64,000 nt of DNA, from contig JALUXC010000024.1 in assembly GCA_027019165.1 (NCBI GenBank), positions 372,001 to 436,000 on the forward strand. Reading direction: 5' to 3'. The stretch is from Pseudophaeobacter sp. GTDB lineage: Bacteria; Pseudomonadota; Alphaproteobacteria; Rhodobacterales; Rhodobacteraceae. Below, in pieces: positions 1-8,410 of the stretch. A model generated the notes under the pieces. The model worked only from the letters and a program-made list of their open reading frames with translations, ran no database searches and was not told the origin of the DNA. How positions within the stretch are numbered: position 1 is the stretch's first letter; each line of letters begins with the position of its first letter. The translations under genes were made by a program, and so were the position numbers.

Positions 1-68
1 GCATGGCTTCACACCTCAAATTCGCCCGTTTCGGTGATGAAGTGTGAAAAGGGTCTGACAGAATACGG

Positions 69-116
69 GCAAAGGACTCAGACCAAGGATACGTTACCGT
101 ATCCCCTGTCCTTTGC
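69..116. other. Nested hairpin downstream of hisN
   Basis: Outer arms GCAAAGGAC (69-77) and GTCCTTTGC (108-116) enclose an inner hairpin GGATACG (87-93), loop TTAC, CGTATCC (98-104). It sits just after the hisN stop codon on the minus strand, so it may end hisN transcription. No U-tract follows the stem on either strand, so it is not a classical intrinsic terminator. I recognise nothing else in bases 1-127. Confidence 0.35.
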
Positions 117-127
117 TCAAGCCTGTT

Positions 128-919
128 TCAGACGCCTTGCAACAGCCGAAGCGCCTCGGCATGGAGATCGGCGTTTGCTGCCGCCAGAACCTGACCACCC
201 TCATGAACCGGAGCCCCCTGCCAGTTGGTCACGATCCCGCCTGCGGCCTCAATCACTGCGATGGGGGCCTGAATATCATAGGCGTTGAGACCCGCCTCAA
301 TGACCAGATCGACATGGCCGGCAGCCAGCAGAGCATAGGCGTAGCAATCCATCCCATAGCGGGTCAGCTTGACCTCGCGGGCAACGCGCTCGAAACCAGC
401 GCGCTCATCTGCGGTGCCGACCTCGGGAAAGGTTGTAAACAGGATCGCCTCGGAGAGAGCCATGGTTTGTCGCGTCGCTAGAACGGCATCGCCATGTGGC
501 CCCGACATCTGCGCAACATCGGCGGAGCCCACGAACCTCTCGCCCGTGTAGGGTTGGTCAATCACACCGAGGATAGGCCCATCCGCCTCGGACAGTGCTA
601 TCAGCACGCCCCAGGTAGGAGTTCCGCTGATAAAGCCGCGCGTGCCGTCAATCGGGTCCAGCACCCATGTGCGCCCCGAGGTGCCCTCTACTGGTGCGAA
701 CTCTTCTCCAAGGATCCCATCCTCTGGGCGAAGTTCAGCCAGAACCGCGCGAATCGCCTGTTCCGCCTCACGATCTGCCACTGTCACAGGATCAAACCCC
801 GTCGCTAGCTTGTTCTCAGCTCCAAGGCCGCGCTGGCGAAAATAGGGAAGGATTGCGGCGCCTGCCGCATCTGCCGCCTTTCGGGCGACATCCAGATCAG
901 AAATTGAGTTATCAGTCAT
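128..919 (-). CDS. hisN: Inositol monophosphatase family phosphatase, probable histidinol-phosphatase
   Basis: A 263-residue Mg-dependent phosphatase of the IMPase fold. Metal-binding motifs are visible: GEE at residues 71-73, DPIDGT at 88-93, and a late Asp (D215) in a segment followed by a glycine-rich EAAGG. The family dephosphorylates inositol phosphate, histidinol phosphate, PAP or fructose bisphosphate. In alphaproteobacteria this size and motif set is usually HisN, the histidinol-phosphatase of histidine biosynthesis, but the substrate cannot be fixed from sequence alone. It is cytoplasmic, with no signal peptide. It is probably transcribed alone: an intrinsic terminator ends the upstream XRE gene before it. 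Confidence 0.85.
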   Translation of the reverse strand: MTDNSISDLDVARKAADAAGAAILPYFRQRGLGAENKLATGFDPVTVADREAEQAIRAVLAELRPEDGILGEEFAPVEGTSGRTWVLDPIDGTRGFISGTPTWGVLIALSEADGPILGVIDQPYTGERFVGSADVAQMSGPHGDAVLATRQTMALSEAILFTTFPEVGTADERAGFERVAREVKLTRYGMDCYAYALLAAGHVDLVIEAGLNAYDIQAPIAVIEAAGGIVTNWQGAPVHEGGQVLAAANADLHAEALRLLQGV

Positions 920-956
920 GAACCAGCGCGTGCCATTGCATTGCGCCGGTTACAAC

Positions 957-982
957 AAAAAAAGACCCCTCAGGGGTCTTTT
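957..982 (-). terminator. Intrinsic terminator of the XRE regulator gene
   Basis: GACCCC and GGGGTC flank a 3-base loop. An A-run on the plus strand (957-963) gives a U-tract on the minus strand. It sits between the XRE gene stop (988) and the hisN start (919), separating the two transcripts. Confidence 0.85.
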
Positions 983-987
983 CTATT

Positions 988-1359
988 TCAAGCTGCGTCG
1001 CTGAGAACACGGGCAAGTTCGAACAAACGTCGGCGCTGGTTCTCCGGGATCGCGTAATAGGAGCGCACGAGGTCCAGCGCTTCCTTGTCACCCATGAGAT
1101 CCTCAGGCACCGAGGCCTTGTCCGTATTGGACTTGTCCTCGTCCTGCAGCCCATCAAAGAAAAAGCTGACCGGAACTTCCATTGCGTCGGAAATATCCCA
1201 AAGACGCGAAGCACTTACCCGGTTGGCACCGGTTTCATACTTTTGGATTTGCTGGAACTTGATGCCGACTTTTTCAGCCAGCTGCTGCTGTGTCATACCA
1301 ATAAGCCAGCGCCGGTGACGGATCCGTTTGCCGACATGCACATCTACTGGATGAGCCAT
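988..1359 (-). CDS. XRE family transcriptional regulator
   Basis: A 123-residue cytoplasmic DNA-binding protein. Residues about 9-65 form a Cro/C1-type helix-turn-helix domain (the GMTQQQLAEKVGI helix pair followed by FQQIQKYETGANRVSASRL). The C-terminal half is an acidic linker and a short helical segment that could mediate dimerisation. This is the short alphaproteobacterial XRE type found as a chromosomal regulator, not a phage repressor, and it has no peptidase domain. Its own terminator lies directly downstream. The upstream gap of about 350 bases separates it from a divergent quinone oxidoreductase, which it could control; that is inference only. Confidence 0.85.
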   Translation of the reverse strand: MAHPVDVHVGKRIRHRRWLIGMTQQQLAEKVGIKFQQIQKYETGANRVSASRLWDISDAMEVPVSFFFDGLQDEDKSNTDKASVPEDLMGDKEALDLVRSYYAIPENQRRRLFELARVLSDAA

Positions 1360-1652
1360 GTGCCATCTCCTAGTTATACCAAAGTGGTTCGGGCCAGATT
1401 AGCCGCGACGTTCTGCAAAATCCGCTAGGATATCGCCACCGATCCGATCTAACGAACCGCCCCAAACCGCGACAAAGGCTCAACCTTGTAAACGACCTTA
1501 CGACCTCCACGGTTGAATTCAAGCCTTCCTGATATCAGCAAAGAGCCTTGGGCATCCAAATACATGATTTCATGTGTCATTTTGTCATGCTAATTTGTCC
1601 AATAACATATGAATTGCGCCCTCCCCATAAATAGTGAGGTGAATTCCACCCA

Positions 1653-1668
1653 ACTGTTGTCAAACAGT
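1653..1668. promoter_or_regulatory. Inverted repeat in the XRE / oxidoreductase divergent region
   Basis: ACTGTT and AACAGT are separated by four bases, 44 bases upstream of the oxidoreductase start. This is a plausible operator in the 352-base divergent intergenic stretch 1360-1711. The same stretch also holds an AT-rich patch around 1560-1630 with repeated TCATG words. I see no gene in it. Which protein binds is unknown. Confidence 0.4.
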
Positions 1669-1711
1669 CGTCACGCGAATCACCCACCTGAAACAACCGC
1701 CTGAGGATATG

Positions 1712-2668
1712 ATGCAAGCCTACCTTGTGACCTCCTTTGACAGCCCCGCGCGGCTGACGGATTTGCCAACGCCGCGCCCGGGACCGGGCCAGATCGGTGT
1801 CAAGATCGCGGCCTGCGGTCTGAACTTTGCCGACCTGTTGATGCAGAAAGGAACCTATCAGGATACGCCGCAGCCTCCCTTTGTGCCGGGACTGGAAATT
1901 TCAGGGACGGTTATCGAACTCGGGGAAGGCACAAGCGGGTTTTCGGTTGGCGACCGGGTTGCGGTCTATTGCGGTCAGGGTGGCCTGGCAGAGGTCGGCG
2001 CATTTGACGCGAACAGGGCTGTGCAGATCCCGGATGCCATGAGTTTTGAAGACGCTGCAGCCCTCCAGATCGCCTATGGCACAAGTCTGGTCGCTCTGGA
2101 TCACTGCGCGCGGCTGCAAGCCGGAGAAACACTCCTTGTCACCGGAGCCGCGGGCGGCGTCGGTCTTACTGCCGTCGAGATTGGCAAGCTGATGGGCGCA
2201 CGCGTCATCGCCCACGCCCGCGGCGCGGACAAGCTGGAGGTCGCCCGCAAGGCTGGTGCGGATCACCTGATCGACGACAGCGAAGATCTCCGCAGCGTCG
2301 TCAAGGAACTGGGCGGCGCCGATGTGGTCTATGATGCGGTCGGCGGGCCTGTCTGGACAGCAGCCTTCCGCGCCACCAATCCCGGCGGGCGCCTGTTGCC
2401 CATCGGCTTTGCCAGCGGAGAGGTGCCGCAGATCCCGGCCAATCACCTGCTGGTCAAGAACCTGACGGTGATCGGCTTCTACATCGGAGGATATCTGAAA
2501 GCGCGGCCAGAGGTCATCCAGTCCGCCTTTTCTACCCTCTTCGTCTGGCATCAGGCCGGGCGGATCAAGCCCCATATCAGCCATGTGCTGCCCCTCTGCG
2601 ACGTCGCACATGGTATGGAGCTTTTGCGCAGCCGCGCCTCCACCGGCAAAGTGGTGATCCGGCCCTAG
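1712..2668 (+). CDS. Zinc-independent NADPH:quinone oxidoreductase family protein
   Basis: A medium-chain dehydrogenase/reductase of 318 residues. The N-terminal GroES-like domain carries ACGLNFADLLMQKG and the FVPGLEISG motif of quinone oxidoreductases. The Rossmann domain has LVTGAAGGVGLTAVEIGKLM from about residue 142. The cysteine ligands of zinc alcohol dehydrogenases are absent, as in Qor and CurA-type enzymes. It should reduce quinones or enoyl substrates with NADPH in the cytoplasm. Two adjacent ATGs exist at 1709 and 1712; the GAGG at 1703-1706 is better spaced for 1712. It is the only gene on this strand before the convergent LysR gene. Confidence 0.85.
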   Translation: MQAYLVTSFDSPARLTDLPTPRPGPGQIGVKIAACGLNFADLLMQKGTYQDTPQPPFVPGLEISGTVIELGEGTSGFSVGDRVAVYCGQGGLAEVGAFDANRAVQIPDAMSFEDAAALQIAYGTSLVALDHCARLQAGETLLVTGAAGGVGLTAVEIGKLMGARVIAHARGADKLEVARKAGADHLIDDSEDLRSVVKELGGADVVYDAVGGPVWTAAFRATNPGGRLLPIGFASGEVPQIPANHLLVKNLTVIGFYIGGYLKARPEVIQSAFSTLFVWHQAGRIKPHISHVLPLCDVAHGMELLRSRASTGKVVIRP

Positions 2669-2686
2669 CCCTTTTGCACGGGCGCC

Positions 2687-3568
2687 TCAGCTTGCCGCCC
2701 GGAGCGGCGCAGGGCGCAGGGCTGCAAACCCTTGGCGGATAATATTGGCCAGATCCCCGACATACTGGGCACGCACACGCTCTGCGCCGTATAGGTTTAT
2801 CTGCTGCACCGGCAGATCAGGCAAAAGATCATTGTGATCGATGATCTCCTGATGCGCAGGCTGGGTGCCCTCCAGCAGCACGCCAATCGCCAGATCCGCG
2901 CTGACCGTCGCCTCAACGGTGCGGTCGGATTCACTGTCTACGGCCATATCCCATTCGATCCCGACTTCATCCAGGGCCGTGGTGGCCGCCGCGCGGAAGA
3001 TGCAATTGCGGCAAAAGCCAAGCCGCAGCGGCCTGTGCCGCCACGCGGATCCATTCGCGGCACCAATCCAGCGCAAGGGCATCTCGTGGATTGCCTCACC
3101 GCCCTCGCCCGGCATTCCCTCGGTCGTCAGAATCAAATCATAGGCCCCTTTGGCAAATCCAGCCTTCAAATCGCGCGTGTTTGAGGTGACGAGGTTCACG
3201 CTGACACGGGGGAAAGAGGAGTTGAACCGCTGCAGGACCCGCGGGATGACCGGATAAACCACATCATGCGGCACGCCCAGAACCACCTCGCCCTCAAAGG
3301 CCTGATCGGTCAGACGGGTAATCACCTCGTCATTCAGGGCCACCATGCGTCGCGCATAGCCCAATAGCTGCTCTCCCGCCGGGGTCAGGGCAATGCTGCG
3401 CCCCGAGCGATCCAGTAGTTCAAGGCCCAGCAACTCTTCAAGGCGTTTCAACTGCATGGAAACCGCAGACTGAGTGAGATGCAGGAATCCAGCCGCCCGC
3501 GTGACGCCACCATGATCGGCCACAGTCACAAAAGACCGCAGCGTTGTAAGGTCGAGATTTCGTATCAT
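2687..3568 (-). CDS. LysR family transcriptional regulator
   Basis: A 293-residue LysR protein. The N-terminal winged helix-turn-helix spans residues about 6-65 (TLRSFVTVADHGGVTRAAGFL, then LTQSAVSMQLKRLEELLG). An effector-binding periplasmic-binding-like domain follows from about residue 90. The ligand is unknown. It is transcribed divergently from the small DUF1127 gene, and an inverted repeat lies in the gap, so it may control that gene and itself. It converges with the oxidoreductase gene, leaving only 18 bases between the stop codons. Confidence 0.9.
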   Translation of the reverse strand: MIRNLDLTTLRSFVTVADHGGVTRAAGFLHLTQSAVSMQLKRLEELLGLELLDRSGRSIALTPAGEQLLGYARRMVALNDEVITRLTDQAFEGEVVLGVPHDVVYPVIPRVLQRFNSSFPRVSVNLVTSNTRDLKAGFAKGAYDLILTTEGMPGEGGEAIHEMPLRWIGAANGSAWRHRPLRLGFCRNCIFRAAATTALDEVGIEWDMAVDSESDRTVEATVSADLAIGVLLEGTQPAHQEIIDHNDLLPDLPVQQINLYGAERVRAQYVGDLANIIRQGFAALRPAPLRAAS

Positions 3569-3645
3569 AACAATCCCTGATGCTAACTATCAAAAACATT
3601 CGCTTTCAAAATAGAGCACATTCCCCCATATACATCAACAGAAAT

Positions 3646-3667
3646 GATGAAAGGCAAACTTTTCATC
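3646..3667. promoter_or_regulatory. Dyad upstream of the DUF1127 gene
   Basis: GATGAAA and TTTCATC are separated by eight bases, ending 25 bases before the DUF1127 start and 78 bases or more from the LysR start. The position and dyad fit a LysR-type operator, but it could also act as a small RNA hairpin in the DUF1127 leader. Confidence 0.4.
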
Positions 3668-3692
3668 AGGCAACCACGAAAGGACAAAAGAC

Positions 3693-3902
3693 ATGACCTA
3701 TATTTCACTCCCCTCCGCCCGGGCAAAGGCGCGCCGCAGCCTGAAAGACCGCATCGCACTGGTCTTTGCTCTGATGCGCCAGCGCCGCGCCCTGTCTAAA
3801 CTGGACGATGCAGCCCTCTCTGACATCGGCATCAGCCGGGAGGCCGCAGACAGAGAAGCCCGACGCCCGTTCTGGGATGCCCCTGATTTTTGGCTGCGCT
3901 GA
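3693..3902 (+). CDS. DUF1127 small arginine-rich protein
   Basis: A 69-residue basic protein with the DUF1127 core: a helix rich in Arg (LMRQRRALSKLDDAALSDIGI) followed by SREAADREARRPFW. These YjiS-like proteins are small, cytoplasmic and, in Agrobacterium and Rhodobacter relatives, linked to RNA turnover and phosphate or stress responses. A ribosome-binding site (GAAAGGACAAA) precedes the start. The gene stands alone between a candidate operator and a strong terminator, so it is probably a short, separately regulated transcript. Its exact role here is not known. Confidence 0.85.
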   Translation: MTYISLPSARAKARRSLKDRIALVFALMRQRRALSKLDDAALSDIGISREAADREARRPFWDAPDFWLR

Positions 3903-3936
3903 GCTGGACAAAATCACATGATCACCACGGCCTAGG

Positions 3937-3970
3937 GGCGCATCTTTCATTTGATGCGCCTTTTCATGTT
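3937..3970 (+). terminator. Intrinsic terminator of the DUF1127 gene
   Basis: The stem GGCGCATC (3937-3944) pairs with GATGCGCC (3953-3960) across an 8-base loop, then TTTTCATGTTTTT. It lies 35 bases after the DUF1127 stop codon. The rest of 3903-4132 is leader for the next gene; I see nothing else in it. Confidence 0.85.
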
Positions 3971-4132
3971 TTTCACGCACATCTTTTCAGGATTTTCCGC
4001 CGATTCCTGCTTTCCTGGACTTGAACCGTTGACGCAATGACCCGATATTTCCACAGAACGCTGTGCGCAGCCTTTGGGAAAACCCAGGGTTGATGCAGCG
4101 AGGGAGAGTTTTGGAAACGGAGACCATGATAC

Positions 4133-4909
4133 ATGGCACAGTTTGACACCATTCGTTCTGCAGCAGGCGCCCGCACTGCCGAGATCGATGCGGGCCTGCG
4201 CGCCCATATGAACAAAGTCTACGGCACGATGTCCGTGGGCACCTTCATCACATTCCTGGCGGCCTGGGCCATCTCGGGCCTTGCGGTCACCAGCGATCCG
4301 TCCGGTGCAGTCGGCCAGATCGGTGCGGACAAATATCTGACCAGCCTTGGCTATGCGATCTATGGCTCGCCCCTCAAGTGGGTGATCATGTTTGCGCCGC
4401 TGGCCTTTGTCTTTGGCTTCAGCGCCGCGATCAACCGCCTGTCTGCCTCTGCCGCACAGTTGGTTTTCTACACCTTCGCGGCCGTTATGGGCCTGTCGAT
4501 CAGCTCGATCTTCCTGGTATTCACCGGCGACTCGATCATTCAGGTCTTCCTGATCACTGCTATTGCCTTTGCGGGCCTTTCCTTGGTTGGCTACACCACC
4601 AAGAAAGACCTGTCTGCCATGGGCGCCTTTCTGATCATGGGCCTGATCGGCCTGATCGTCGCCTCGATCGTAAACATCTTCCTGGCGTCTTCGGCCATGG
4701 CATTTGCGATCTCGGTGGTCGGTGTTCTGATCTTTGCCGGTCTTACCGCCTATGACACCCAGAACATCAAGAACACTTACCTGCAGATGGCCCATTCCGG
4801 TGATCAGGAATGGCTGGGCAAGGCCGCGATCATGGGCGCCCTCAGCCTCTATCTGGACTTCATCAACCTCTTCATGATGCTGCTCCAGCTGCTTGGGAAC
4901 CGCGAATAA
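4133..4909 (+). CDS. Bax inhibitor-1 / YccA family membrane protein
   Basis: A 258-residue inner-membrane protein with about seven transmembrane helices spread over residues 35-250, typical of the BI-1 (UPF0005) fold. The family motif around residues 195-215 (LIFAGLTAYDTQNIKNTYL) contains the conserved Asp of the pH-sensing pair in BI-1 proteins. Family members behave as calcium-leak channels or partners of the FtsH protease. No function is fixed for the roseobacter copies. It is a single-gene transcript with its own terminator directly downstream. Confidence 0.9.
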   Translation: MAQFDTIRSAAGARTAEIDAGLRAHMNKVYGTMSVGTFITFLAAWAISGLAVTSDPSGAVGQIGADKYLTSLGYAIYGSPLKWVIMFAPLAFVFGFSAAINRLSASAAQLVFYTFAAVMGLSISSIFLVFTGDSIIQVFLITAIAFAGLSLVGYTTKKDLSAMGAFLIMGLIGLIVASIVNIFLASSAMAFAISVVGVLIFAGLTAYDTQNIKNTYLQMAHSGDQEWLGKAAIMGALSLYLDFINLFMMLLQLLGNRE

Positions 4910-4938
4910 GCGACACCAAAAACCAAGACTTCAGCAAG

Positions 4939-4970
4939 GGGCGGATCGGAAAGATCCGCCCTTTCTTTTT
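4939..4970 (+). terminator. Intrinsic terminator of the BI-1 gene
   Basis: GGGCGGATC (4939-4947) pairs with GATCCGCCC (4953-4961) over a 5-base loop, followed by TTTCTTTTT. It lies in the 82-base gap before the acetyltransferase gene. Confidence 0.9.
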
Positions 4971-4991
4971 GCCCGCTACAGGAATTGATCA

Positions 4992-5471
4992 ATGAAGATT
5001 TCAGATATTGCCTCAGATCAGGCTGCCCGCTTGGTACCGCTGCTGCAGGAGCTCCACGCCATTCATGCCGAGAACCAGCCCGAGCGCTACCCGGCCAACC
5101 CTGCAGATGCCGATCTTGGAGAATGGCTGGAGAACTGGCTTGCAGCAGACGGAGTTCACGCCATCGCGGCCCAAAGCCCCTCTGGCGCCGTGATGGGCTA
5201 TGCGATTTACCAGATCGAAACGCGCCCCACCCTGCCCATTGTACGGGGCGGAAAGCGCGTCATGCTGCACCAGATTATGGTAGACACACCCTTTCGCTCT
5301 CTGGGTGTGGGCAGCAGCCTGATCAAAGAGATCCAGGCGCGCTGCAAGGCGATGGAGATCGGCACGCTGGTGACCACCTATGCGACCTTCAACACCGCCT
5401 CTGCCGCGCTGATGAGCCGTATGGGCCTTACGCCTGTCACGACCGTTGCGGAATGGAGGATGGGCGCCTGA
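4992..5471 (+). CDS. GNAT family N-acetyltransferase
   Basis: A 159-residue acetyl-CoA-dependent acetyltransferase. The acetyl-CoA loop is seen as MVDTPFRSLGVGSSLIKEI (about residues 96-114), a R/Q-x-x-G-x-G/A type motif, followed by a C-terminal strand-helix unit typical of GNATs. The acceptor substrate is unknown. It starts just after the BI-1 terminator, so it needs its own promoter or read-through. It converges with the next gene, leaving 14 bases between stops. Confidence 0.85.
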   Translation: MKISDIASDQAARLVPLLQELHAIHAENQPERYPANPADADLGEWLENWLAADGVHAIAAQSPSGAVMGYAIYQIETRPTLPIVRGGKRVMLHQIMVDTPFRSLGVGSSLIKEIQARCKAMEIGTLVTTYATFNTASAALMSRMGLTPVTTVAEWRMGA

Positions 5472-5485
5472 GCGCTCCCTTTGGC

Positions 5486-5908
5486 TCAGGAGCAGCTCAG
5501 CCCGGTGGCCAGTGCGACGGTGCCCCGATCGCTACCAAGGACCTGCACCTCGCCGGTCGCGCTGCAGCCGCTTTCCCGTGCGGCGAGGGCCTGAAACTCC
5601 GTCGGCGCTATGTCTGGCAGGCTTGAGATCACACTACGCGCCGGGGTGCTGAGAACGGCAAGCCCGGTAGAGCCTGCGCGCACGACGGAGAGCGACAGCG
5701 AGCGGCCCAGAACTTCGACCCGCAGATCAATATTCCCTGAAGGCTGTCGGGGCTTGCTCAAAGCTTCGTCCGCTACAATTGATAGGGGCCCCGAAGCCAC
5801 CGGGGCCTGACCCGCTTCCACGCCGGCGCTTGTCGCACTCGGCCCCGGAACCAAAGCCACCACGAACGCCGCAGCAAACATAACACGTTTAATCACAAGA
5901 AAACCCAC
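5486..5908 (-). CDS. Hypothetical secreted protein
   Basis: A 140-residue protein that I do not recognise. The N-terminus has a basic start and a hydrophobic stretch (FAAAFVVALVPG) ending near SATSAG, a good Sec signal peptide. The mature part is a small globular domain with two cysteines near the C-terminus, which could form one disulfide. The start is uncertain: a GTG at 5908, another at 5896 and an ATG at 5881 are in frame, and none has a clear ribosome-binding site. It is probably periplasmic. Confidence 0.6.
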   Translation of the reverse strand: MGFLVIKRVMFAAAFVVALVPGPSATSAGVEAGQAPVASGPLSIVADEALSKPRQPSGNIDLRVEVLGRSLSLSVVRAGSTGLAVLSTPARSVISSLPDIAPTEFQALAARESGCSATGEVQVLGSDRGTVALATGLSCS

Positions 5909-6083
5909 CCGGCTTTGTTAACCCACCTTAACACCATACCAACGAATTGGGGCAAAATGGGGACTATCCTTTTGTACAGGCCCCCTAAACTAACGTGCAA
6001 TTTCTTCAAATTCTAGATGCAAGGCAGCCAAAGCACCTTAGCCACAACGTCACCAGAAGGATCTGGACCCACCAATGGGCCAA

Positions 6084-6112
6084 CGCAAAAGGGCCACGCA
6101 GCAGCGTGACCC
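6084..6112 (-). terminator. Intrinsic terminator of rpmG
   Basis: Read on the minus strand, GGGTCACGC pairs with GCGTGGCCC (one G-U) over a 4-base loop and is followed by TTTTGCG. It lies 28 bases after the rpmG stop. Confidence 0.85.
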
Positions 6113-6139
6113 TTTGAAAACCTCGTATGCCAGAAAGGC

Positions 6140-6307
6140 TTACTTGATTTTGCCTTCTTTGTACTCGACGTGCTTGCGCACAACCGGGTCGTACTTCCGC
6201 ACAACCATTTTTTCGGTCATGGTGCGTGCGTTTTTCTTGGTCACGTAGAAGTGGCCCGTGCCCGCGGTCGAGTTCAGGCGGATCTTGATGGTCGTCGGCT
6301 TCGCCAT
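6140..6307 (-). CDS. rpmG: 50S ribosomal protein L33
   Basis: A 55-residue protein matching bacterial L33 over its full length: [18 protein letters not shown] at the start and the [15 protein letters not shown] core. It is the long form found in alphaproteobacteria and lacks the zinc-binding CXXC pairs seen in the C+ form. It sits in the large subunit near the E site. The start at 6307 follows the good ribosome-binding site GGAGAAG. It is a single-gene transcript with a terminator. Confidence 0.97.
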   Translation of the reverse strand: MAKPTTIKIRLNSTAGTGHFYVTKKNARTMTEKMVVRKYDPVVRKHVEYKEGKIK

Positions 6308-6417
6308 GGTGCTTCTCCTGCGTCCGAAAAGGCAGGGGGCCTCTCGGTAAATTCCTATATGAGCGTGCGCTTTTACCTGCACTGCCCCCCAAGTCAATAG
6401 GATTCGGGGGGATATTT

Positions 6418-6833
6418 TGCGCAGAAGGCCTGTAAGCCGGATTCTGTCCCGGGGCAGAGCCCCATGGACGACCATTCATCTGCGATGCGCATTGCTGCGC
6501 ACCTCTAGCTGCCAACCCGGCCCCTCTTGGCTAAAGCATGCCTAGCGGCGGTTTCCCGTTGCCGGGACCTGCCCGCGCGGGGGCCCTATTTGGCATTGCT
6601 CCCGGTGGGGCTTGCCGTGCCGCCCCTGTTGCCAGAGGCGCGGTGGGCTCTTACCCCACCGTTTCACCCTTACCGCGCCCTGATCCGTTGCCGGGGGCGC
6701 GGCGGTTTCATTTCTGTGGCGCTATCCGTCAGGTTGCCCTGCCCGGGCGTTACCCGGCACCGTTGCTTTAGGGAGTCCGGACTTTCCTCGCGGAAGGCAA
6801 GCCTTCAGCGCGGCCGTCCAGCCTTCTGCGCAG
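6418..6833 (-). ncRNA. rnpB: RNase P RNA, bacterial type A
   Basis: Read on the minus strand, the sequence has the universal RNase P core: GAGGAAAGTCCGGACTCC near the 5' end and ACAGAATCCGGCTTACAGGC near the 3' end. The P1 helix is visible: GCGCAGAAGGC (5') pairs with GCCTTCTGCGC (3'), at 6821-6831 and 6419-6429. This fixes the ends to within a few bases. It is the catalytic RNA that removes 5' leaders from pre-tRNAs, acting with the RnpA protein. The gene stands alone between rpmG and the amidase gene. Confidence 0.95.
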
Positions 6834-6872
6834 GTCGTCACCTATGCGCTCACCTGAGCGCGGTCAAGGGGG

Positions 6873-7577
6873 TCAATCCCAGAGCTCGGCCTGCCCCAGA
6901 GGTGCGAAATCCGCAGCACACAAAGGGCCGCTGGCCTGCGGGCGGTAGCGCAGGCGCACGGCCCTCAGCAAAGCCTGATCGTCGACCGGCGCTGAATAAC
7001 CGATGTCGCGGGCATAGGCCCGGAACCGCTCTGTGGTCAGCATCTCAGGTTCCATCAGGCCACCTTCGCCCCCCGATGCCTCAGCCCCCTGCCGTGCAAG
7101 GCCCAGCCGCGCAAAGCGTGCCCAGTCAAAGCGCGCGCCCGGATCGGACTTGCGATCCGGCGCCATGTCAGAATGGCCAATGACCCCGTCAGGCGGGATG
7201 CTCCAGCGCTGCATGATCCCGGCGAGGAGCTGCTCCAGCCGGTCCATCAACGGAGCCGAAAATGGGTGATCGCCGCCATTGTCCAGCTCAATCCCGATAG
7301 AACGGGAATTGATGTCCGGCACCCCGCACCACTCCCCTGCCCCCGCGTGCCAGGCGCGCTGGTCTTCCTCGACCAGCTGCCACAGCCTGCCATCGCGTCC
7401 GATCAGGTAATGAGCCGAAACCTCTGCCGCCTGATCACACAGACGCTCCAAAGCCGCCTCGGCGCTGTGCATGGCTGTGTAGTGAAGCACCACCAGAGTT
7501 GGAGTCAGCCCGTCGCGACGCGGCGTGAAGTTGGGGCTTGGGTGCCAAAGGACGTCAGAGACAGGCACGGCTATCAA
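6873..7577 (-). CDS. N-acetylmuramoyl-L-alanine amidase, AmpD-like
   Basis: A 234-residue Amidase_2 enzyme that cleaves the lactyl-amide bond between MurNAc and the stem peptide, most likely on recycled anhydro-muropeptides in the cytoplasm, since no signal peptide is seen. Zinc ligands fit H32 (VVLHYTAM), H135 and D145 (GHSDMAPDRKSDPG). K143 and E97 are probable catalytic residues. After the amidase domain, from about residue 170, it carries a C-terminal extension that resembles the small peptidoglycan-binding tail of AmpD-type roseobacter enzymes. Its start overlaps the upstream lipoprotein stop by 4 bases, so the two are co-transcribed. Confidence 0.88.
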   Translation of the reverse strand: MIAVPVSDVLWHPSPNFTPRRDGLTPTLVVLHYTAMHSAEAALERLCDQAAEVSAHYLIGRDGRLWQLVEEDQRAWHAGAGEWCGVPDINSRSIGIELDNGGDHPFSAPLMDRLEQLLAGIMQRWSIPPDGVIGHSDMAPDRKSDPGARFDWARFARLGLARQGAEASGGEGGLMEPEMLTTERFRAYARDIGYSAPVDDQALLRAVRLRYRPQASGPLCAADFAPLGQAELWD

Positions 7578-8359
7578 GAGCCGCTATTGAGAACCAGACG
7601 GTATGGCGAAGGGTCCCAGCCACAGGCGTAGCCATCTCCATCCGGGTCAAGCGCATATCGATCCCGTCGCGGACCGCCGGCCTCAAGAAAGGCGATCTGC
7701 GCCAGTTCCGGAGATGCATAGCCCGCGCAATTGCGCGAGGAGCGGGCCTTGAGGTTGATGCCCGAGCGGCTGAACAGGCGATTTCCAACTGGATTGGACG
7801 TGCTGAGCGCATATTGCACGATATTGGGGTCGCGCTGGCTGGGCGCGACGCTGGGAAGCGCGGTAGGCGCCACAACCTGATACTGCGCCCGCTGGCGTTT
7901 CAGCCGCTCCGCATCGCTTTCGATGGTCTGCCGCGCCGAAACCGCATCAAAGCTGTTCTCATCCGACAGTCCCGGATTGCCGATCAACTGCGGCGCCGGG
8001 TTTGAAGGACTGGCCTCAAGCGGTGCTTGCCCGGAATTGTTCTGCGCCGCGCGCAGGGCTGCAGCGGTTTCGCGTGCGATATCATCATTGCTCGCGGTTT
8101 GTGCAAAGGTCCCTGCCCCGGCAACGGACCCGGCACTGCGCGGCGCCGCTGGCAAGGTGCCGGTCGCCGACAGCGGCTCACTCGACACCCGTGCAGGGGG
8201 GATCAGCGCATCGCCATTTATGGTCGTGCCGATGTCAGGGCGCGCGGCAAAAGGATCATCGTCGATCCCCACCCCCGCGGCACTGTCCGGCACCGGCGGG
8301 GAGCAGGCTGCAAGAGCCATCAGACTGCCAGCGGCGGCGAGAGAGACGAGGAGACGCAT
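7574..8359 (-). CDS. Lipoprotein with C-terminal Excalibur-like calcium-binding motif
   Basis: A 261-residue exported lipoprotein. The signal peptide RLLVSLAAAGSLMALAAC ends in a lipobox (LAAC). The middle is a low-complexity Ala/Pro/Ser linker. The C-terminus has the Excalibur-type signature NCAGYASPELAQIAFLEAGG followed by DPDGDGYACGWD, a DxDxDGxxC calcium-binding loop. Such domains occur on cell-envelope proteins. The ATG at 8359 has AGGTGA at the right distance; an in-frame GTG at 8368 is less likely. It overlaps the AmpD-like amidase by 4 bases, suggesting a shared role in the cell wall. Confidence 0.8.
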   Translation of the reverse strand: MRLLVSLAAAGSLMALAACSPPVPDSAAGVGIDDDPFAARPDIGTTINGDALIPPARVSSEPLSATGTLPAAPRSAGSVAGAGTFAQTASNDDIARETAAALRAAQNNSGQAPLEASPSNPAPQLIGNPGLSDENSFDAVSARQTIESDAERLKRQRAQYQVVAPTALPSVAPSQRDPNIVQYALSTSNPVGNRLFSRSGINLKARSSRNCAGYASPELAQIAFLEAGGPRRDRYALDPDGDGYACGWDPSPYRLVLNSGS

Positions 8360-8410
8360 CGGGATCACCTGTGTTTGGTCAATCGGGTACTGCTTTTGTT
8401 TTGCCCCGTT

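Noticed and set aside
3947-4795. Antisense frame over the BI-1 gene
   Set aside because: Shadow composition (Asp/Gly/Gln/Arg) and it crosses the DUF1127 terminator.
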